Shown one piece after another: positions 28,074 to 38,185 of a stretch of 64,000 nt of DNA. How positions within the stretch are numbered: the stretch's first letter is position 1; every line of letters starts with the position of its first letter. The DNA comes from CAZODA01 sp964578485 (GTDB lineage Bacteria; Bacteroidota; Bacteroidia; Bacteroidales; Marinilabiliaceae). The notes beneath the pieces are model-generated. The model saw only the letters and a program-made list of their open reading frames with translations, did no database searches and was not told the DNA's origin. A program made the position numbers and the translations under genes. The stretch spans positions 45,134-109,133 of the forward strand of contig CAZODA010000008.1 of the NCBI GenBank assembly GCA_964578485.1. Reading direction: 5' to 3'.

Positions 28074-28655
28074 ATGTTTGAATTTGTTTCAGGAAAAATT
28101 GTTGAAAGTAGTCCTACTTATGTAGTTATAGAAAATAATGGGCTGGGTTTTTTTGTAAATATTTCGCTTACAACTTATTCTTCTATAAAAGAGTTAAACG
28201 AAACTTCATTGTTTATACATGAACATATCAGGGAAGATGTCTATAATTTATATGGATTTTTTAATGCTGATGAACGTGCACTGTTCAGACAGCTGATTTC
28301 AGTTTCTGGTATTGGAGCCAATACTGCACGTATGATGCTTTCATCGCTTCCTTCAGATGAGCTGAAAACATCAATCTTAACAGGGAATGTTAACAACCTT
28401 ACCTCAATAAAAGGAATTGGAGTGAAAACTGCTCAAAGAATTATTGTTGACCTTAAAGATAAACTTGGAAAGCTGACTGCTGATGAAAAATTATTTGCCG
28501 TTATAGACAATACAGTACGAGATGAAGCGTTATCTGCATTAGTAATGTTGGGGTTTGCACGAGGTGCATCTCTGAAAGCCATTAATAAAATTTTATCTGC
28601 ACAACCCGATGCCAGGGTTGAAGGAATACTTAAGCAGGCTTTGAAGATGTTGTAG
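28074..28655 (+). CDS. ruvA: Holliday junction DNA helicase subunit RuvA
   Basis: RuvA binds Holliday junctions as a tetramer and loads the RuvB motor. The 193-residue protein has the N-terminal OB fold (MFEFVSGKIVESSPTYVVIENNG), the helix-hairpin-helix region (SVSGIGANTARMMLSSL and LTSIKGIGVKTAQRIIVDLKDK) and the C-terminal three-helix domain that contacts RuvB (DEALSALVMLGF). It is immediately upstream of sprA, an arrangement I recall from other Bacteroidota. Confidence 0.96.
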   Translation: MFEFVSGKIVESSPTYVVIENNGLGFFVNISLTTYSSIKELNETSLFIHEHIREDVYNLYGFFNADERALFRQLISVSGIGANTARMMLSSLPSDELKTSILTGNVNNLTSIKGIGVKTAQRIIVDLKDKLGKLTADEKLFAVIDNTVRDEALSALVMLGFARGASLKAINKILSAQPDARVEGILKQALKML

Positions 28656-28697
28656 ATGCTGACTCTTTAAATCTGTTTAGTGAAAATCCGTTAGTCT

Positions 28698-31600
28698 TTG
28701 AGAAAGAATTTAGTATATAGCTTGTTTGTCATTTTTGTTGCAGCTCTGTTTATTTTGACAGGAGTGGATGTTATTCCGTCAACTTATTCCATGAGTGCTG
28801 AAGCTTTCCAGGTTCCTACTGAAATGGAAAATGAAGATGCATTTTTTGAGGAGATAAATATAGCGGAAGAAGCACAAGATGATATCGATGATACAGAACA
28901 AGACCCGGAAGCTACAGAAAACAATGATGATATTCAGGAAGAAACAAACAATGATTTCCCTCAACAAATGGTTGATCCTTTTGAAGGAGAGGAGGAAATT
29001 CTGCCATATATTACCCCCTTATCGCTGAAATCGTATCCGGATTATAGTGAGGAAAAAGGCCGCCCTATTAAAATGGAGGATCCTAATAATATGAGTTATG
29101 AGGCTGAATATGATCCGAATACCGGTCTTGTAACACTTTATAAGCGAGTTGGAAATATTCCTGTAAGATTACCATATACCATGACGCTTCAAGAGTATAA
29201 TGACCATAATATGCGTAGATCAATGCAAAGTTATTGGGAGCAGCATAATGTTGATACCGATAGGGAAGATGGTCCGGGATTTGGAAGGTTTAGAGTTAGA
29301 AGTGAAACTTTTGAAAGCATTTTTGGGAGTAATGTTATTAATATTCAGCCGCAAGGATTTGCGGAATTGCAATTAGGAATTAATCGAACAAAAATTGATA
29401 ATCCTACTTTGCAGGAACGTATGAGGCAAACCACTACTTTTGATTTCCAGCAGAGAATACAAATGAATATTCGTGGTAGTATCGGTGACCGTTTAAAATT
29501 AGGAATAAACTATAACACTGAGGCTACTTTTGATTTTGAAAATCAAATCAATTTAGAATATGAAGGGGGTGAAGACGATATACTTAAAAGTGTTGAAGCA
29601 GGAAATGTCACTATGCCTCTGCCGGGAACTTTAATTACCGGAAGTCAGAGTTTGTTTGGAGTTAAAACAGAGTTGCAGTTTGGACGTTTAACAATTGCTA
29701 CAGTCTTTTCTCAGCAAAAAGGAGAAACTTCGGTTATGAACATCCAGGGAGGGGCGCAAACGCAGGAGTTTGATATTGCTGCTGATGAGTATGACAGAAA
29801 TCGTCACTTTTTTCTTTCCCACTTTTTTAGAGATCGTTATGATGAGGCTCTAAAAGATCTTCCCGTAATAAATTCACCTGTCAATATTGAAAAGGTTGAA
29901 GTCTGGGTAACAAATAGGACTAACAATTTTGAACAATCAAGAAATATTATAGGATTCACCGACCTTGGTGAAAGCCATGAAAATCTTTCCAATCAAGATT
30001 GGTCGGCACAAGTTAATCGGCCTCCATTTAATGATGTGAGTAATTTGTATCGCTTTTTTTCGGATATACAGGGGCTTAGAAGTATTAATGAGGCCTCATC
30101 AATTCTTGGTAATATGAACCATATTTCAAATGGGCGTGATTATGAAAGAATTGAAAATGCAAGACTCTTAACCGAATCAGAATATACTGTAAATCGTCGC
30201 TTAGGTTATATCTCATTAAATTCAGCATTAAATCAGGATGAGGTTCTTGCTGTGGCTTTTGAATATACTTATAATGGTGAAGTCTATCGGGTTGGAGAAT
30301 TCAGTAATTCAGGAATTGAAGCGCCGGGGTCCTTATTTGCCAAATTAATAAAAGGTTCCAATTTATCGCCAAGATTTAAGTTTTGGGATTTGATGATGAA
30401 AAACATCTATTCTATTGGAGCTTACCAGGTGAGCCCCGATGACTTTAGAATGAATGTGGTGTATATGAGTGATTCTATCGGGAGCTATTTGAACTTTATT
30501 CCGGATGGACCTGCTGATTTAAATGGGCGTTTGTTTATTTCATTAATGGGGCTTGATAATTTGAACAGAAGAATGGAGCCTTATCCTGATGGTACCTTTG
30601 ACTTTGTTCCGGGCTATACCATTGTTCCTACCCAGGGGAGGATTATTTTCCCTGTTATTGAACCTTTTGGGTCTCATTTGAATGAAATTATACCGGATAA
30701 TCTTAAAGACAAATATTTGTTTACAGAACTTTATGATTCAACACGTACTGTTGCTACACAGTTGGCTGAAAAAAATAAATACAGACTTCAGGGTTCGTAT
30801 AAATCATCGGGAGGCTCAGAAATTTCACTTAATGCTTTTAATATTCCCAGAGGCTCGGTAGTGGTTACAGCCGGTGGACGAAGGTTAACAGAAAATGTTG
30901 ATTATACTGTTGATTATACCTCAGGTAGAATTAGAATTATAAATCCGGGTTTAATGGAGTCGGGTACTCCCATTCAGGTGTCGATGGAAAGTCAAGCATT
31001 GTTCGCCTTGCAAACTAAAACATTAATAGGAACACATTTAAATTATCAGTTTTCAGAAGATTTTAATGTTGGGGCTACCATAATGCACTTGAGGGAACGT
31101 CCGCTCACTCAGAAGGTGAACTTTGGAAATGAGCCTATAGCAAATACTATATGGGGCTTAAATACAACTTATTTTAGGGAGTCTAATTTTATAACTTCAA
31201 TGTTGGACAAATTGCCTCTTATTCAAACAACTACTCCATCTACTATCTCTTTTGAAGCAGAATTTGCCCACTTAATTCCCGGTCATCCCAATGTAATTGA
31301 AAAACAGGGAACTTCATATATAGATGATTTTGAGGGAACAAAAATCCCTATGGATATGAAGCAATGGACAGCATGGAAGCTTGCAAGCATACCACAGGGA
31401 CAGGAAATTAAATTCCCTGATGCGGAGCTGATGAATGATCTAAAGGCAGGTTTTGGAAGAGCTCAATTAGCATGGTATTCAATTGATCCCTTGTTTTTAA
31501 GAAATACTAATCGCACACCGGCCCATATTAGAAGAGATGTCAATCTACAATCAAACCATTATGTGCGTGAGATATTTGAAGGTGAAATATTCCCCGATAG

Positions 31601-34600
31601 AACACCGGCCTATGGAGAGCCAACTAATATTTCGGTATTAAATATGGCTTTCTATCCAAATGAAAGAGGCCCCTACAATTATGATGTTAATATTGATAGG
31701 GATGGTTTTTTATTAAATCCTGAAACCCGATGGGGTGGAATAATGCGCAGGATAGATACAAATGATTTTGAAGCTGCAAATATTGATCATATAGAGTTTT
31801 GGTTGATGGATCCTTTTATTTACAATAAGGACTCAAATAATGGAGGTGATTTTTATATAAACTTAGGGAGTATATCTGAAGATATATTAAGAGACGGAAG
31901 GATGTTTTTTGAGCATGGAATGCCAGGTCCGAATGAACCATTTCAGGTAGATAGTACTGCTTGGGGTTATGTTCCCAAAAGGCAGAGCATGGTTAGTGCC
32001 TTTAGTAATGATCCTGCAACCAGATTGATGCAGGATGTTGGACTTAACGGTATGAACTCAGAAAAAGAACGTCAGTTTTTCCGTAAAGATGATCATCCCT
32101 TTTTGGATATTATTGATAATATGTATCAATCGGGTGTAATATCTGAATCAGCTTATAAAAAGATAGTAAATGACCCATCATCTGATGATTTTCAATATTT
32201 CAGAGGTAAGCATCATGATGATAATGAAACAGGAATATTAGACCGTTATAAATATTACAACAATCCTGAAGGAAATTCACTTCCTACAGAATTTACCGAT
32301 GAGTCTTTCAGTACAGCCGGTACAACAATTCCCGATACTGAAGATATCAATGGCGACAATACTTTAAATGAAGCAGAAGATTATTATCAGTACCATATTC
32401 GTCTTCATCCTGATGAAATGGAAGTTGGACGCAATTATATTACGGATATTGTAGAACCAAGAGTTACTTTGAAAAATGGAGTGGTTGACACTATAAAATG
32501 GTATCAGTTTAGAATACCTGTTAATTCTCCGGATAAAATTATCGGTGAAATCCGTGATCTGCGATCTGTTCGTTTTATGCGTATGTTCCTTCATAATTTC
32601 AGCGATACCGTTATATTGCGCTTTGCTTCGCTTGACCTTGTAAGAGCCGAATGGAGAAGATATGAGCGTGACCTGTTTGAGAAAGACGACAATGTGATTC
32701 CAAATCCTGATACACGCTTTGAGGTTTCCGCTGTGAATATTGAAGAAAATGGCTCGCGTGTTCCGATTAATTACATTTTACCACCGGGAATTAGCCGGAT
32801 TATAGACCCTGCAAATCCTTCGGTAAGAGAATTAAATGAACAGTCTTTATCATTGAGGGTAATAGATTTGGCCAGTGGAGATGCACGTGGGGTATATAAA
32901 AGCATAAATATGGATATGAGGCAATATGAAAATCTTATTATGGATATTCATGCCGAAGCATTGGAAGACCATTTCTTGGAAGATAATGAGGTGAGGGCAT
33001 TTATAAGGATAGGATCAGACTATCAGAACAATTATTATGAGTATGAACTTCCATTAAAATTAACTCCTCCGGGTAGATATGAAAATAGAATTAATGACGA
33101 TCGCCTGATTGTATGGCCGGAATCTAACCAGATGAATATTCCACTTGAAGTCTTCCGGGAGGTGAAGCTTAAAAGAAATGATGAAATGCGTCAAGAAGGC
33201 TCAACTCAGCAGTTTACAGATTTGTTCTCAACTTATGACCCTGATAATCCCGCCAATAGAATTAAGATAAAAGGAAATCCAAACTTAGGGAATGTGCGTA
33301 CAGTAATGATAGGAGTTCGCACAGCTTCTATTGATAGTAAATCAATTGAAGTGTGGATGAATGAGTTGCGATTAACAGGCTTTAATGAAAGAGGCGGATG
33401 GGCTGCAAACAGTCGATTAAATATACGCTTGGCCGATTTAGGCTCGGTATCAGTGGCAGGACGAGTTCACACCATTGGTTTTGGTAGTATAGATCAAGGA
33501 GTTACAGAACGCAGTCAGGAAGATTTTTATCAATATGATATTGCTTCAAATCTTGAACTTGGAAAACTTATGGGGCCTGAAAGTCGAGTATCTGTACCTT
33601 TTTATGTTGGATATAGTGAACAGGTGGCAACACCCGAATATTATCCTCTTGATCCGGACATTCCAATGGATGTAGCACTTAGTAATGCTGAAACAAGCAA
33701 AGAAAAGGCAGAAATAAAAAAGATATCGCAGGATTATACCAGGCGAAGAAGTATTAATTTTACCAATGTCAGACTTCAACAGGGTGATAAGGAAATACGC
33801 TTTTACAGTCCTTCCAACATTTCGGCAACATACGCATTTAATGAAACCTATAAACGAAATATTGATACAGAATATTATTATGATCGTAATTATAGAGGTC
33901 TCTTAGCTTATAATTTTACTACTACACCGACCTCCTTGGAGCCCTTTAAAAATATTGAAAGTAATCATTTACGATTAATCCGCGATTTTCATTTCAATTT
34001 AGCACCTTCCCAGTTAGGATATAGATGGGAACTAATGAGAGGATATCGTGAAGAACAGCTGAGGAATATTTCAAATCCTAATTTTCATATTCCGGTTAGT
34101 GTTAATAAAGATTTTGCCTGGAACAGATATTTTGACCTAACTTATGATATAGCCCGTTCATTGAGATTTGTCTTTAATTCAAGAACTAATGCTATTATTG
34201 ATGAACCTGAAGGTCCGGTAAATAAATCGAGGTATAAGGATGAATATCAAGTATGGAAAGATTCAGTGATGACTAATATATTAAATCTTGGAAGAACTTC
34301 TAATTATCAGCATGATATAAATATCAGCTATACCATACCGGTTAATAAATTACCATTCCTCGACTGGACTAGTGCTTCTCTTTCTTATGGAGCTTTGTAT
34401 AATTGGCAACAAGGACCAATTACACGTCAAGAGTATGAATGGGGTAATACCATACGTAATTCAAATACTATGCAGGGTAATGCCCAGTTGAATTTTAACA
34501 ACCTGTATAATAAATCAAATTATTTGAGAAATTTAAACCAACCGGTGAGTAGAACACAGCAACGTCCACAGGGTGAAATAGTGAGATTTACTCAGCATAA

Positions 34601-36287
34601 TTTGAATATTGAAGAAGGTGAAGGCTATGAAATCAATCATCAGCTTGGAGTTGAAGAGGTTACTGTTAGAGTGTTTAATGAGTCAGGACAGCCGGTGAGA
34701 GGAGAACAAAGAATTGTTGACAGAAATACAGTTGTTTTCACAGCTCAGCAAAAAGTAAGTGATGGACGGGTTATGATAACAGGTCGAAAAATAGAAGAAA
34801 AATCTGTTTTTGATATTTTTAAAGATGCAGCGTTTCGTTTGATCACAAGTCTTAGAAGTGTAAGTGTAAACTTTTCAGAAAATAATGGAACAATATTGCC
34901 GGGATATTTACCGGAATCAAAATTCCTTGGTAGTCAAAGTTATAATGGCATTTCAGCACCTGGTTTACCTTTTATAATGGGATGGCAATCGCGTGATTTT
35001 GCCTTGAATGCAGCTGAAAAAGATTGGCTTACAACCGATTCAACACTCAATTCGCCCTATACAATGAATCATACCAGAGATGTTTTGCTAAGGGCAACTT
35101 TTGAACCCTTGAAGGGACTTAGGATAGATTTGAACTCTAATCACAGAATGACAGAAAATTTAAGTGAATATTATTTGTATGGAGGTGAGAGTTTTAAAGC
35201 ATATAATACAAGAGAAACGGGAAGCTTCTCAATGACTTTTAATGCTTTTAGAACATCTTTTAAAAAGGTTCAGAAAAAAGGCTCTTATGAATCTGAGGTT
35301 TTCAATCAATTTTTAAATAACAGGGAGGTTATTGCCCGGCGATTGGCAAATCAAAGATTAGGAATGTCGCATCCAACAACCGGACAGTATGATACAGGTA
35401 ATCCCTATTTTGAGCTTGCAAACAGACCATATAATCCAATGGGATATTCCGACCTTGACATGGTAGCTGCAAATGGACTGGATGGGTACAGACTGACTTC
35501 GCAGGATGTTATGATCCCTGCCTTCTTAGCTGCATACTCAGGCAAAAGAGCCAGCAATATATTTCTTGACCCTTTACCTGCTATTTCTAAAATGCAACCA
35601 AACTGGGGCCTTAACTATAATGGATTGACACAGATACCATGGTTCCAGAAATATTTTCGTTCTGTGGATATTTCACATCAATATCGATCTACATATAATA
35701 TTGGCAACTATTTGACAAATTTGGATTGGAACGATTTTAGGGATGGATTTAGTTTTGTACGTGATGAACAAGGGAATTTTATTTCAAAATATGAAATAAG
35801 CGGAGTGTCTATTACAGAGCAATATTCACCTTTTTTTGAGCTTAGGATGACATGGCTGAATAGCTTAACTACCCGAGCTGAGTTTAAAAAAGGAAGGATT
35901 ATTAATTTAAGTGTTAATAATAATCAGCTTATTGAGAATTATACAAATGAGTATGTTGTTGGAATAGGTTACAGATTCGATAAAATGGATATAATCCTTG
36001 GAGCAAAAGAAGGACAGAAGCAGTTTTCATCTGATTTAAATTTGCGCTTGGATTTTTCTATAAGGGATAACTTCGCTATCATAAGAAGAATAGATGAAGG
36101 GGTAAATCAAATGACCTCAGGGCAAAGAATAAATACAATTAAAATTACCGCTGATTATGTTTTAAGCGATAGATTTAATATGCAATTGTTTTACGACAGA
36201 CAAATGAATTCTCCCTATATTTCTACCAGTTATCCAATTACCAATAGTAGTTTTGGTGTTAATTTCAGATTTTCACTGGCTCAGTAG
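28698..36287 (+). CDS. sprA: SprA, outer-membrane translocon of type IX secretion
   Basis: SprA (Sov) is the giant barrel through which type IX substrates cross the outer membrane. The 2529-residue protein begins with a signal peptide (NLVYSLFVIFVAALFILTG), then an acidic stretch rich in Glu, Asp and Asn, and then very long beta-rich sequence typical of the family (such as GFGRFRVRSETFESIFGSN and GTSYIDDFEGTKIPMDMKQW). TTG at 28698 is the only workable start: upstream in-frame ATG and GTG codons are each followed by a stop, and the next ATG would lose the signal peptide. Presence of sprA implies a type IX system and perhaps gliding; the other components are not in the window. Confidence 0.95.
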   Translation: MRKNLVYSLFVIFVAALFILTGVDVIPSTYSMSAEAFQVPTEMENEDAFFEEINIAEEAQDDIDDTEQDPEATENNDDIQEETNNDFPQQMVDPFEGEEEILPYITPLSLKSYPDYSEEKGRPIKMEDPNNMSYEAEYDPNTGLVTLYKRVGNIPVRLPYTMTLQEYNDHNMRRSMQSYWEQHNVDTDREDGPGFGRFRVRSETFESIFGSNVINIQPQGFAELQLGINRTKIDNPTLQERMRQTTTFDFQQRIQMNIRGSIGDRLKLGINYNTEATFDFENQINLEYEGGEDDILKSVEAGNVTMPLPGTLITGSQSLFGVKTELQFGRLTIATVFSQQKGETSVMNIQGGAQTQEFDIAADEYDRNRHFFLSHFFRDRYDEALKDLPVINSPVNIEKVEVWVTNRTNNFEQSRNIIGFTDLGESHENLSNQDWSAQVNRPPFNDVSNLYRFFSDIQGLRSINEASSILGNMNHISNGRDYERIENARLLTESEYTVNRRLGYISLNSALNQDEVLAVAFEYTYNGEVYRVGEFSNSGIEAPGSLFAKLIKGSNLSPRFKFWDLMMKNIYSIGAYQVSPDDFRMNVVYMSDSIGSYLNFIPDGPADLNGRLFISLMGLDNLNRRMEPYPDGTFDFVPGYTIVPTQGRIIFPVIEPFGSHLNEIIPDNLKDKYLFTELYDSTRTVATQLAEKNKYRLQGSYKSSGGSEISLNAFNIPRGSVVVTAGGRRLTENVDYTVDYTSGRIRIINPGLMESGTPIQVSMESQALFALQTKTLIGTHLNYQFSEDFNVGATIMHLRERPLTQKVNFGNEPIANTIWGLNTTYFRESNFITSMLDKLPLIQTTTPSTISFEAEFAHLIPGHPNVIEKQGTSYIDDFEGTKIPMDMKQWTAWKLASIPQGQEIKFPDAELMNDLKAGFGRAQLAWYSIDPLFLRNTNRTPAHIRRDVNLQSNHYVREIFEGEIFPDRTPAYGEPTNISVLNMAFYPNERGPYNYDVNIDRDGFLLNPETRWGGIMRRIDTNDFEAANIDHIEFWLMDPFIYNKDSNNGGDFYINLGSISEDILRDGRMFFEHGMPGPNEPFQVDSTAWGYVPKRQSMVSAFSNDPATRLMQDVGLNGMNSEKERQFFRKDDHPFLDIIDNMYQSGVISESAYKKIVNDPSSDDFQYFRGKHHDDNETGILDRYKYYNNPEGNSLPTEFTDESFSTAGTTIPDTEDINGDNTLNEAEDYYQYHIRLHPDEMEVGRNYITDIVEPRVTLKNGVVDTIKWYQFRIPVNSPDKIIGEIRDLRSVRFMRMFLHNFSDTVILRFASLDLVRAEWRRYERDLFEKDDNVIPNPDTRFEVSAVNIEENGSRVPINYILPPGISRIIDPANPSVRELNEQSLSLRVIDLASGDARGVYKSINMDMRQYENLIMDIHAEALEDHFLEDNEVRAFIRIGSDYQNNYYEYELPLKLTPPGRYENRINDDRLIVWPESNQMNIPLEVFREVKLKRNDEMRQEGSTQQFTDLFSTYDPDNPANRIKIKGNPNLGNVRTVMIGVRTASIDSKSIEVWMNELRLTGFNERGGWAANSRLNIRLADLGSVSVAGRVHTIGFGSIDQGVTERSQEDFYQYDIASNLELGKLMGPESRVSVPFYVGYSEQVATPEYYPLDPDIPMDVALSNAETSKEKAEIKKISQDYTRRRSINFTNVRLQQGDKEIRFYSPSNISATYAFNETYKRNIDTEYYYDRNYRGLLAYNFTTTPTSLEPFKNIESNHLRLIRDFHFNLAPSQLGYRWELMRGYREEQLRNISNPNFHIPVSVNKDFAWNRYFDLTYDIARSLRFVFNSRTNAIIDEPEGPVNKSRYKDEYQVWKDSVMTNILNLGRTSNYQHDINISYTIPVNKLPFLDWTSASLSYGALYNWQQGPITRQEYEWGNTIRNSNTMQGNAQLNFNNLYNKSNYLRNLNQPVSRTQQRPQGEIVRFTQHNLNIEEGEGYEINHQLGVEEVTVRVFNESGQPVRGEQRIVDRNTVVFTAQQKVSDGRVMITGRKIEEKSVFDIFKDAAFRLITSLRSVSVNFSENNGTILPGYLPESKFLGSQSYNGISAPGLPFIMGWQSRDFALNAAEKDWLTTDSTLNSPYTMNHTRDVLLRATFEPLKGLRIDLNSNHRMTENLSEYYLYGGESFKAYNTRETGSFSMTFNAFRTSFKKVQKKGSYESEVFNQFLNNREVIARRLANQRLGMSHPTTGQYDTGNPYFELANRPYNPMGYSDLDMVAANGLDGYRLTSQDVMIPAFLAAYSGKRASNIFLDPLPAISKMQPNWGLNYNGLTQIPWFQKYFRSVDISHQYRSTYNIGNYLTNLDWNDFRDGFSFVRDEQGNFISKYEISGVSITEQYSPFFELRMTWLNSLTTRAEFKKGRIINLSVNNNQLIENYTNEYVVGIGYRFDKMDIILGAKEGQKQFSSDLNLRLDFSIRDNFAIIRRIDEGVNQMTSGQRINTIKITADYVLSDRFNMQLFYDRQMNSPYISTSYPITNSSFGVNFRFSLAQ

Positions 36288-36383
36288 ATAAATTGAAGAT
36301 TTTTTTTTATATTTTCTTGTTCTTATCAAAACTGTTGCAGACTTAAAAAAAGAGGTGATTTCTTAATATTCAGTCAGAAATAG

Positions 36384-36391
36384 TAACTTTG
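36384..36391 (+). promoter_or_regulatory. Bacteroidota -7 element before the sigma-54 activator
   Basis: TAACTTTG matches TAnnTTTG, 29 bp before the start codon. A matching TTTG at -33 is not evident. It would drive the activator-lptE-hypothetical-secG run. Confidence 0.4.
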
Positions 36392-36420
36392 TATGTTAAA
36401 CCAGATTTTTTACAGATTGC

Positions 36421-37668
36421 ATGACCAATATTCAACAAATAAAACAAAGGTTTGGGATTATAGGAAATTCTAAAGCACTTAATAGGGCTATTGATATTGC
36501 TGTTCAAGTTGCTCCAACTGACTTGTCAGTTCTTATTACAGGTGAAAGTGGAACCGGAAAAGAAGTTTTTCCGCAAATTGTACATCAATTTAGTGCTCGT
36601 AAGCATGGCGCTTATATTGCTGTTAATTGTGGCGCAATTCCTGAAGGGACTATCGACTCAGAATTATTTGGACATGAAAAGGGATCTTTTACAGGTGCAC
36701 TATCCGATCGTAAAGGGTATTTTGAAGAGGCAGATGGTGGAACTATTTTCCTTGATGAAATAGGAGAACTCCCATTGGCAACTCAGGTACGCCTTCTAAG
36801 AGTACTTGAAACAGGTGAATTTATAAGGGTAGGGTCATCTCGCATAATAAAATCTGATGTAAGAGTTGTTGCTGCCACAAATCTTAAATTAGAACAAGCT
36901 ATTGCTTCAGGGAAATTCCGTGAAGATCTGTTTTATCGTTTGAATAATGTACCTGTTAATATTCCGCCCCTGCGAGAAAGAGTTGAAGATATATTTTTGT
37001 TGTTTAGGAAATTTGCTGCTGATTTTGCTGATCGCTATCGAATGCCATCTGTTAAGTTAGATGATGAAGCGCGTAATTTACTTGAAAAATATAGATGGCC
37101 GGGAAATGTAAGGCAATTAAAAAATATTACTGAACAGATTTCTGTTATTGAAAAAGATAGAGTGCTGAATGTTGATGCCTTAAGAAAATATCTGCCTGTT
37201 CATGCAGAAAAAAACCTGCCTGCATTACTTGATACCGAATCACGTAGAGCTGCTGATTTTTCAAATGAAAGAGAAATACTTTATAAGGTACTCTTTGATA
37301 TGAAACGAGATATGAACGATCTTAGAAAGTTAGTTCTTGAAATGCTGCAACATGGTAGCAATGTTAACTTACAAGGTGAAAGTGCTCAAATTATACAAAA
37401 TTTGTATAATGAGGAGGGAACAAGTTATACACCTGCTACAACAGCTCGGGACACAGCAATGAGCTTCTCCGGACCACATGATGAGCATAATATTGAAGAT
37501 ACCGAAGAATTTGTTGAAGAATCCTTATCCCTTGAAGAGAAAGAAATTGAACTCATTGAAAAAGCCTTGGAAAAACATGGAGGCAGAAGAAAAAGCGCAG
37601 CAAAAGAATTAGGGATTTCAGAAAGAACATTGTACCGAAAAATTAAAGAGTATGCAATTCTTAAATAA
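36421..37668 (+). CDS. Sigma-54-dependent transcriptional activator
   Basis: A 415-residue AAA+ enhancer-binding protein that remodels sigma-54 RNA polymerase with ATP. Walker A is GESGTGKE (41-48). The sigma-54 contact loop reads GSFTGA (88-93) instead of the commoner GAFTGA, a tolerated variant. GGTIFLDEIGELP is Walker B. A Fis-type helix-turn-helix ends the protein (KSAAKELGISERTLYRKI). There is no receiver or sensor domain before the AAA+ core, so control must come from level, partner or the acidic linker at about 340-375. Its targets cannot be told from sequence. Its 3' end overlaps the lptE start by 17 bp. Confidence 0.93.
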   Translation: MTNIQQIKQRFGIIGNSKALNRAIDIAVQVAPTDLSVLITGESGTGKEVFPQIVHQFSARKHGAYIAVNCGAIPEGTIDSELFGHEKGSFTGALSDRKGYFEEADGGTIFLDEIGELPLATQVRLLRVLETGEFIRVGSSRIIKSDVRVVAATNLKLEQAIASGKFREDLFYRLNNVPVNIPPLRERVEDIFLLFRKFAADFADRYRMPSVKLDDEARNLLEKYRWPGNVRQLKNITEQISVIEKDRVLNVDALRKYLPVHAEKNLPALLDTESRRAADFSNEREILYKVLFDMKRDMNDLRKLVLEMLQHGSNVNLQGESAQIIQNLYNEEGTSYTPATTARDTAMSFSGPHDEHNIEDTEEFVEESLSLEEKEIELIEKALEKHGGRRKSAAKELGISERTLYRKIKEYAILK

Positions 37669-38182
37669 GATAAAAGTTAATACTTTGATTCTGATTCTAA
37701 TGGGAATGGGCTTATTAGTGCAGCCCGCATGTTCTTTTAGATTAACTTTTAGAGGATCTTCGGTACCTGATAATGTAAGAACAGCTTCTGTACAGTACTT
37801 TGAAAATCGTGCACCACTGATAAATCCATTGCTGAGTCAAACTTTTACTGAAGGTCTCAAAGATCGGATAACCTCTGAATCGCGACTTATAATGAGGGAT
37901 GATTTGGGGGATGTGGATTTTTCGGGTGAAATAACAGGATATGATATACGCCCAATGGCAATACAAGCAGATGCGGTTTCAGCAGAAACACGTCTAACGG
38001 TAACGGTAAAAGTGCGTTATGCAAATTATCAAGATCCACGTACTAATTGGGAATCTACTTTTTCAGCGTTTCAGGATTTTCCCAGCGATAGAAATATAAC
38101 TTCTATTGAAAATGAATTGGTAGCTGATATTATAGAACAATTGACTGAGAATATTTTTAATAAAGCTTTTTCTGATTGGTAA
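37652..38182 (+). CDS. lptE: LptE-family lipoprotein (LPS assembly)
   Basis: LptE is the lipoprotein plug of the LptD barrel that inserts LPS in the outer leaflet. The 176-residue product has a signal peptide with lipobox VQPAC, then the small alpha/beta domain seen in this family (SVQYFENRAPLINPLLSQTFTEGLKDRI, DFSGEITGYDIRP, and the C-terminal IENELVADIIEQLTENIFNKAF). Overlap with the activator gene suggests translational coupling. LptE families are divergent, so the name rests on the overall pattern and lipobox. The gene joins the lipid A theme of the window. Confidence 0.85.
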   Translation: MQFLNKIKVNTLILILMGMGLLVQPACSFRLTFRGSSVPDNVRTASVQYFENRAPLINPLLSQTFTEGLKDRITSESRLIMRDDLGDVDFSGEITGYDIRPMAIQADAVSAETRLTVTVKVRYANYQDPRTNWESTFSAFQDFPSDRNITSIENELVADIIEQLTENIFNKAFSDW

Positions 38183-38185
38183 ACT

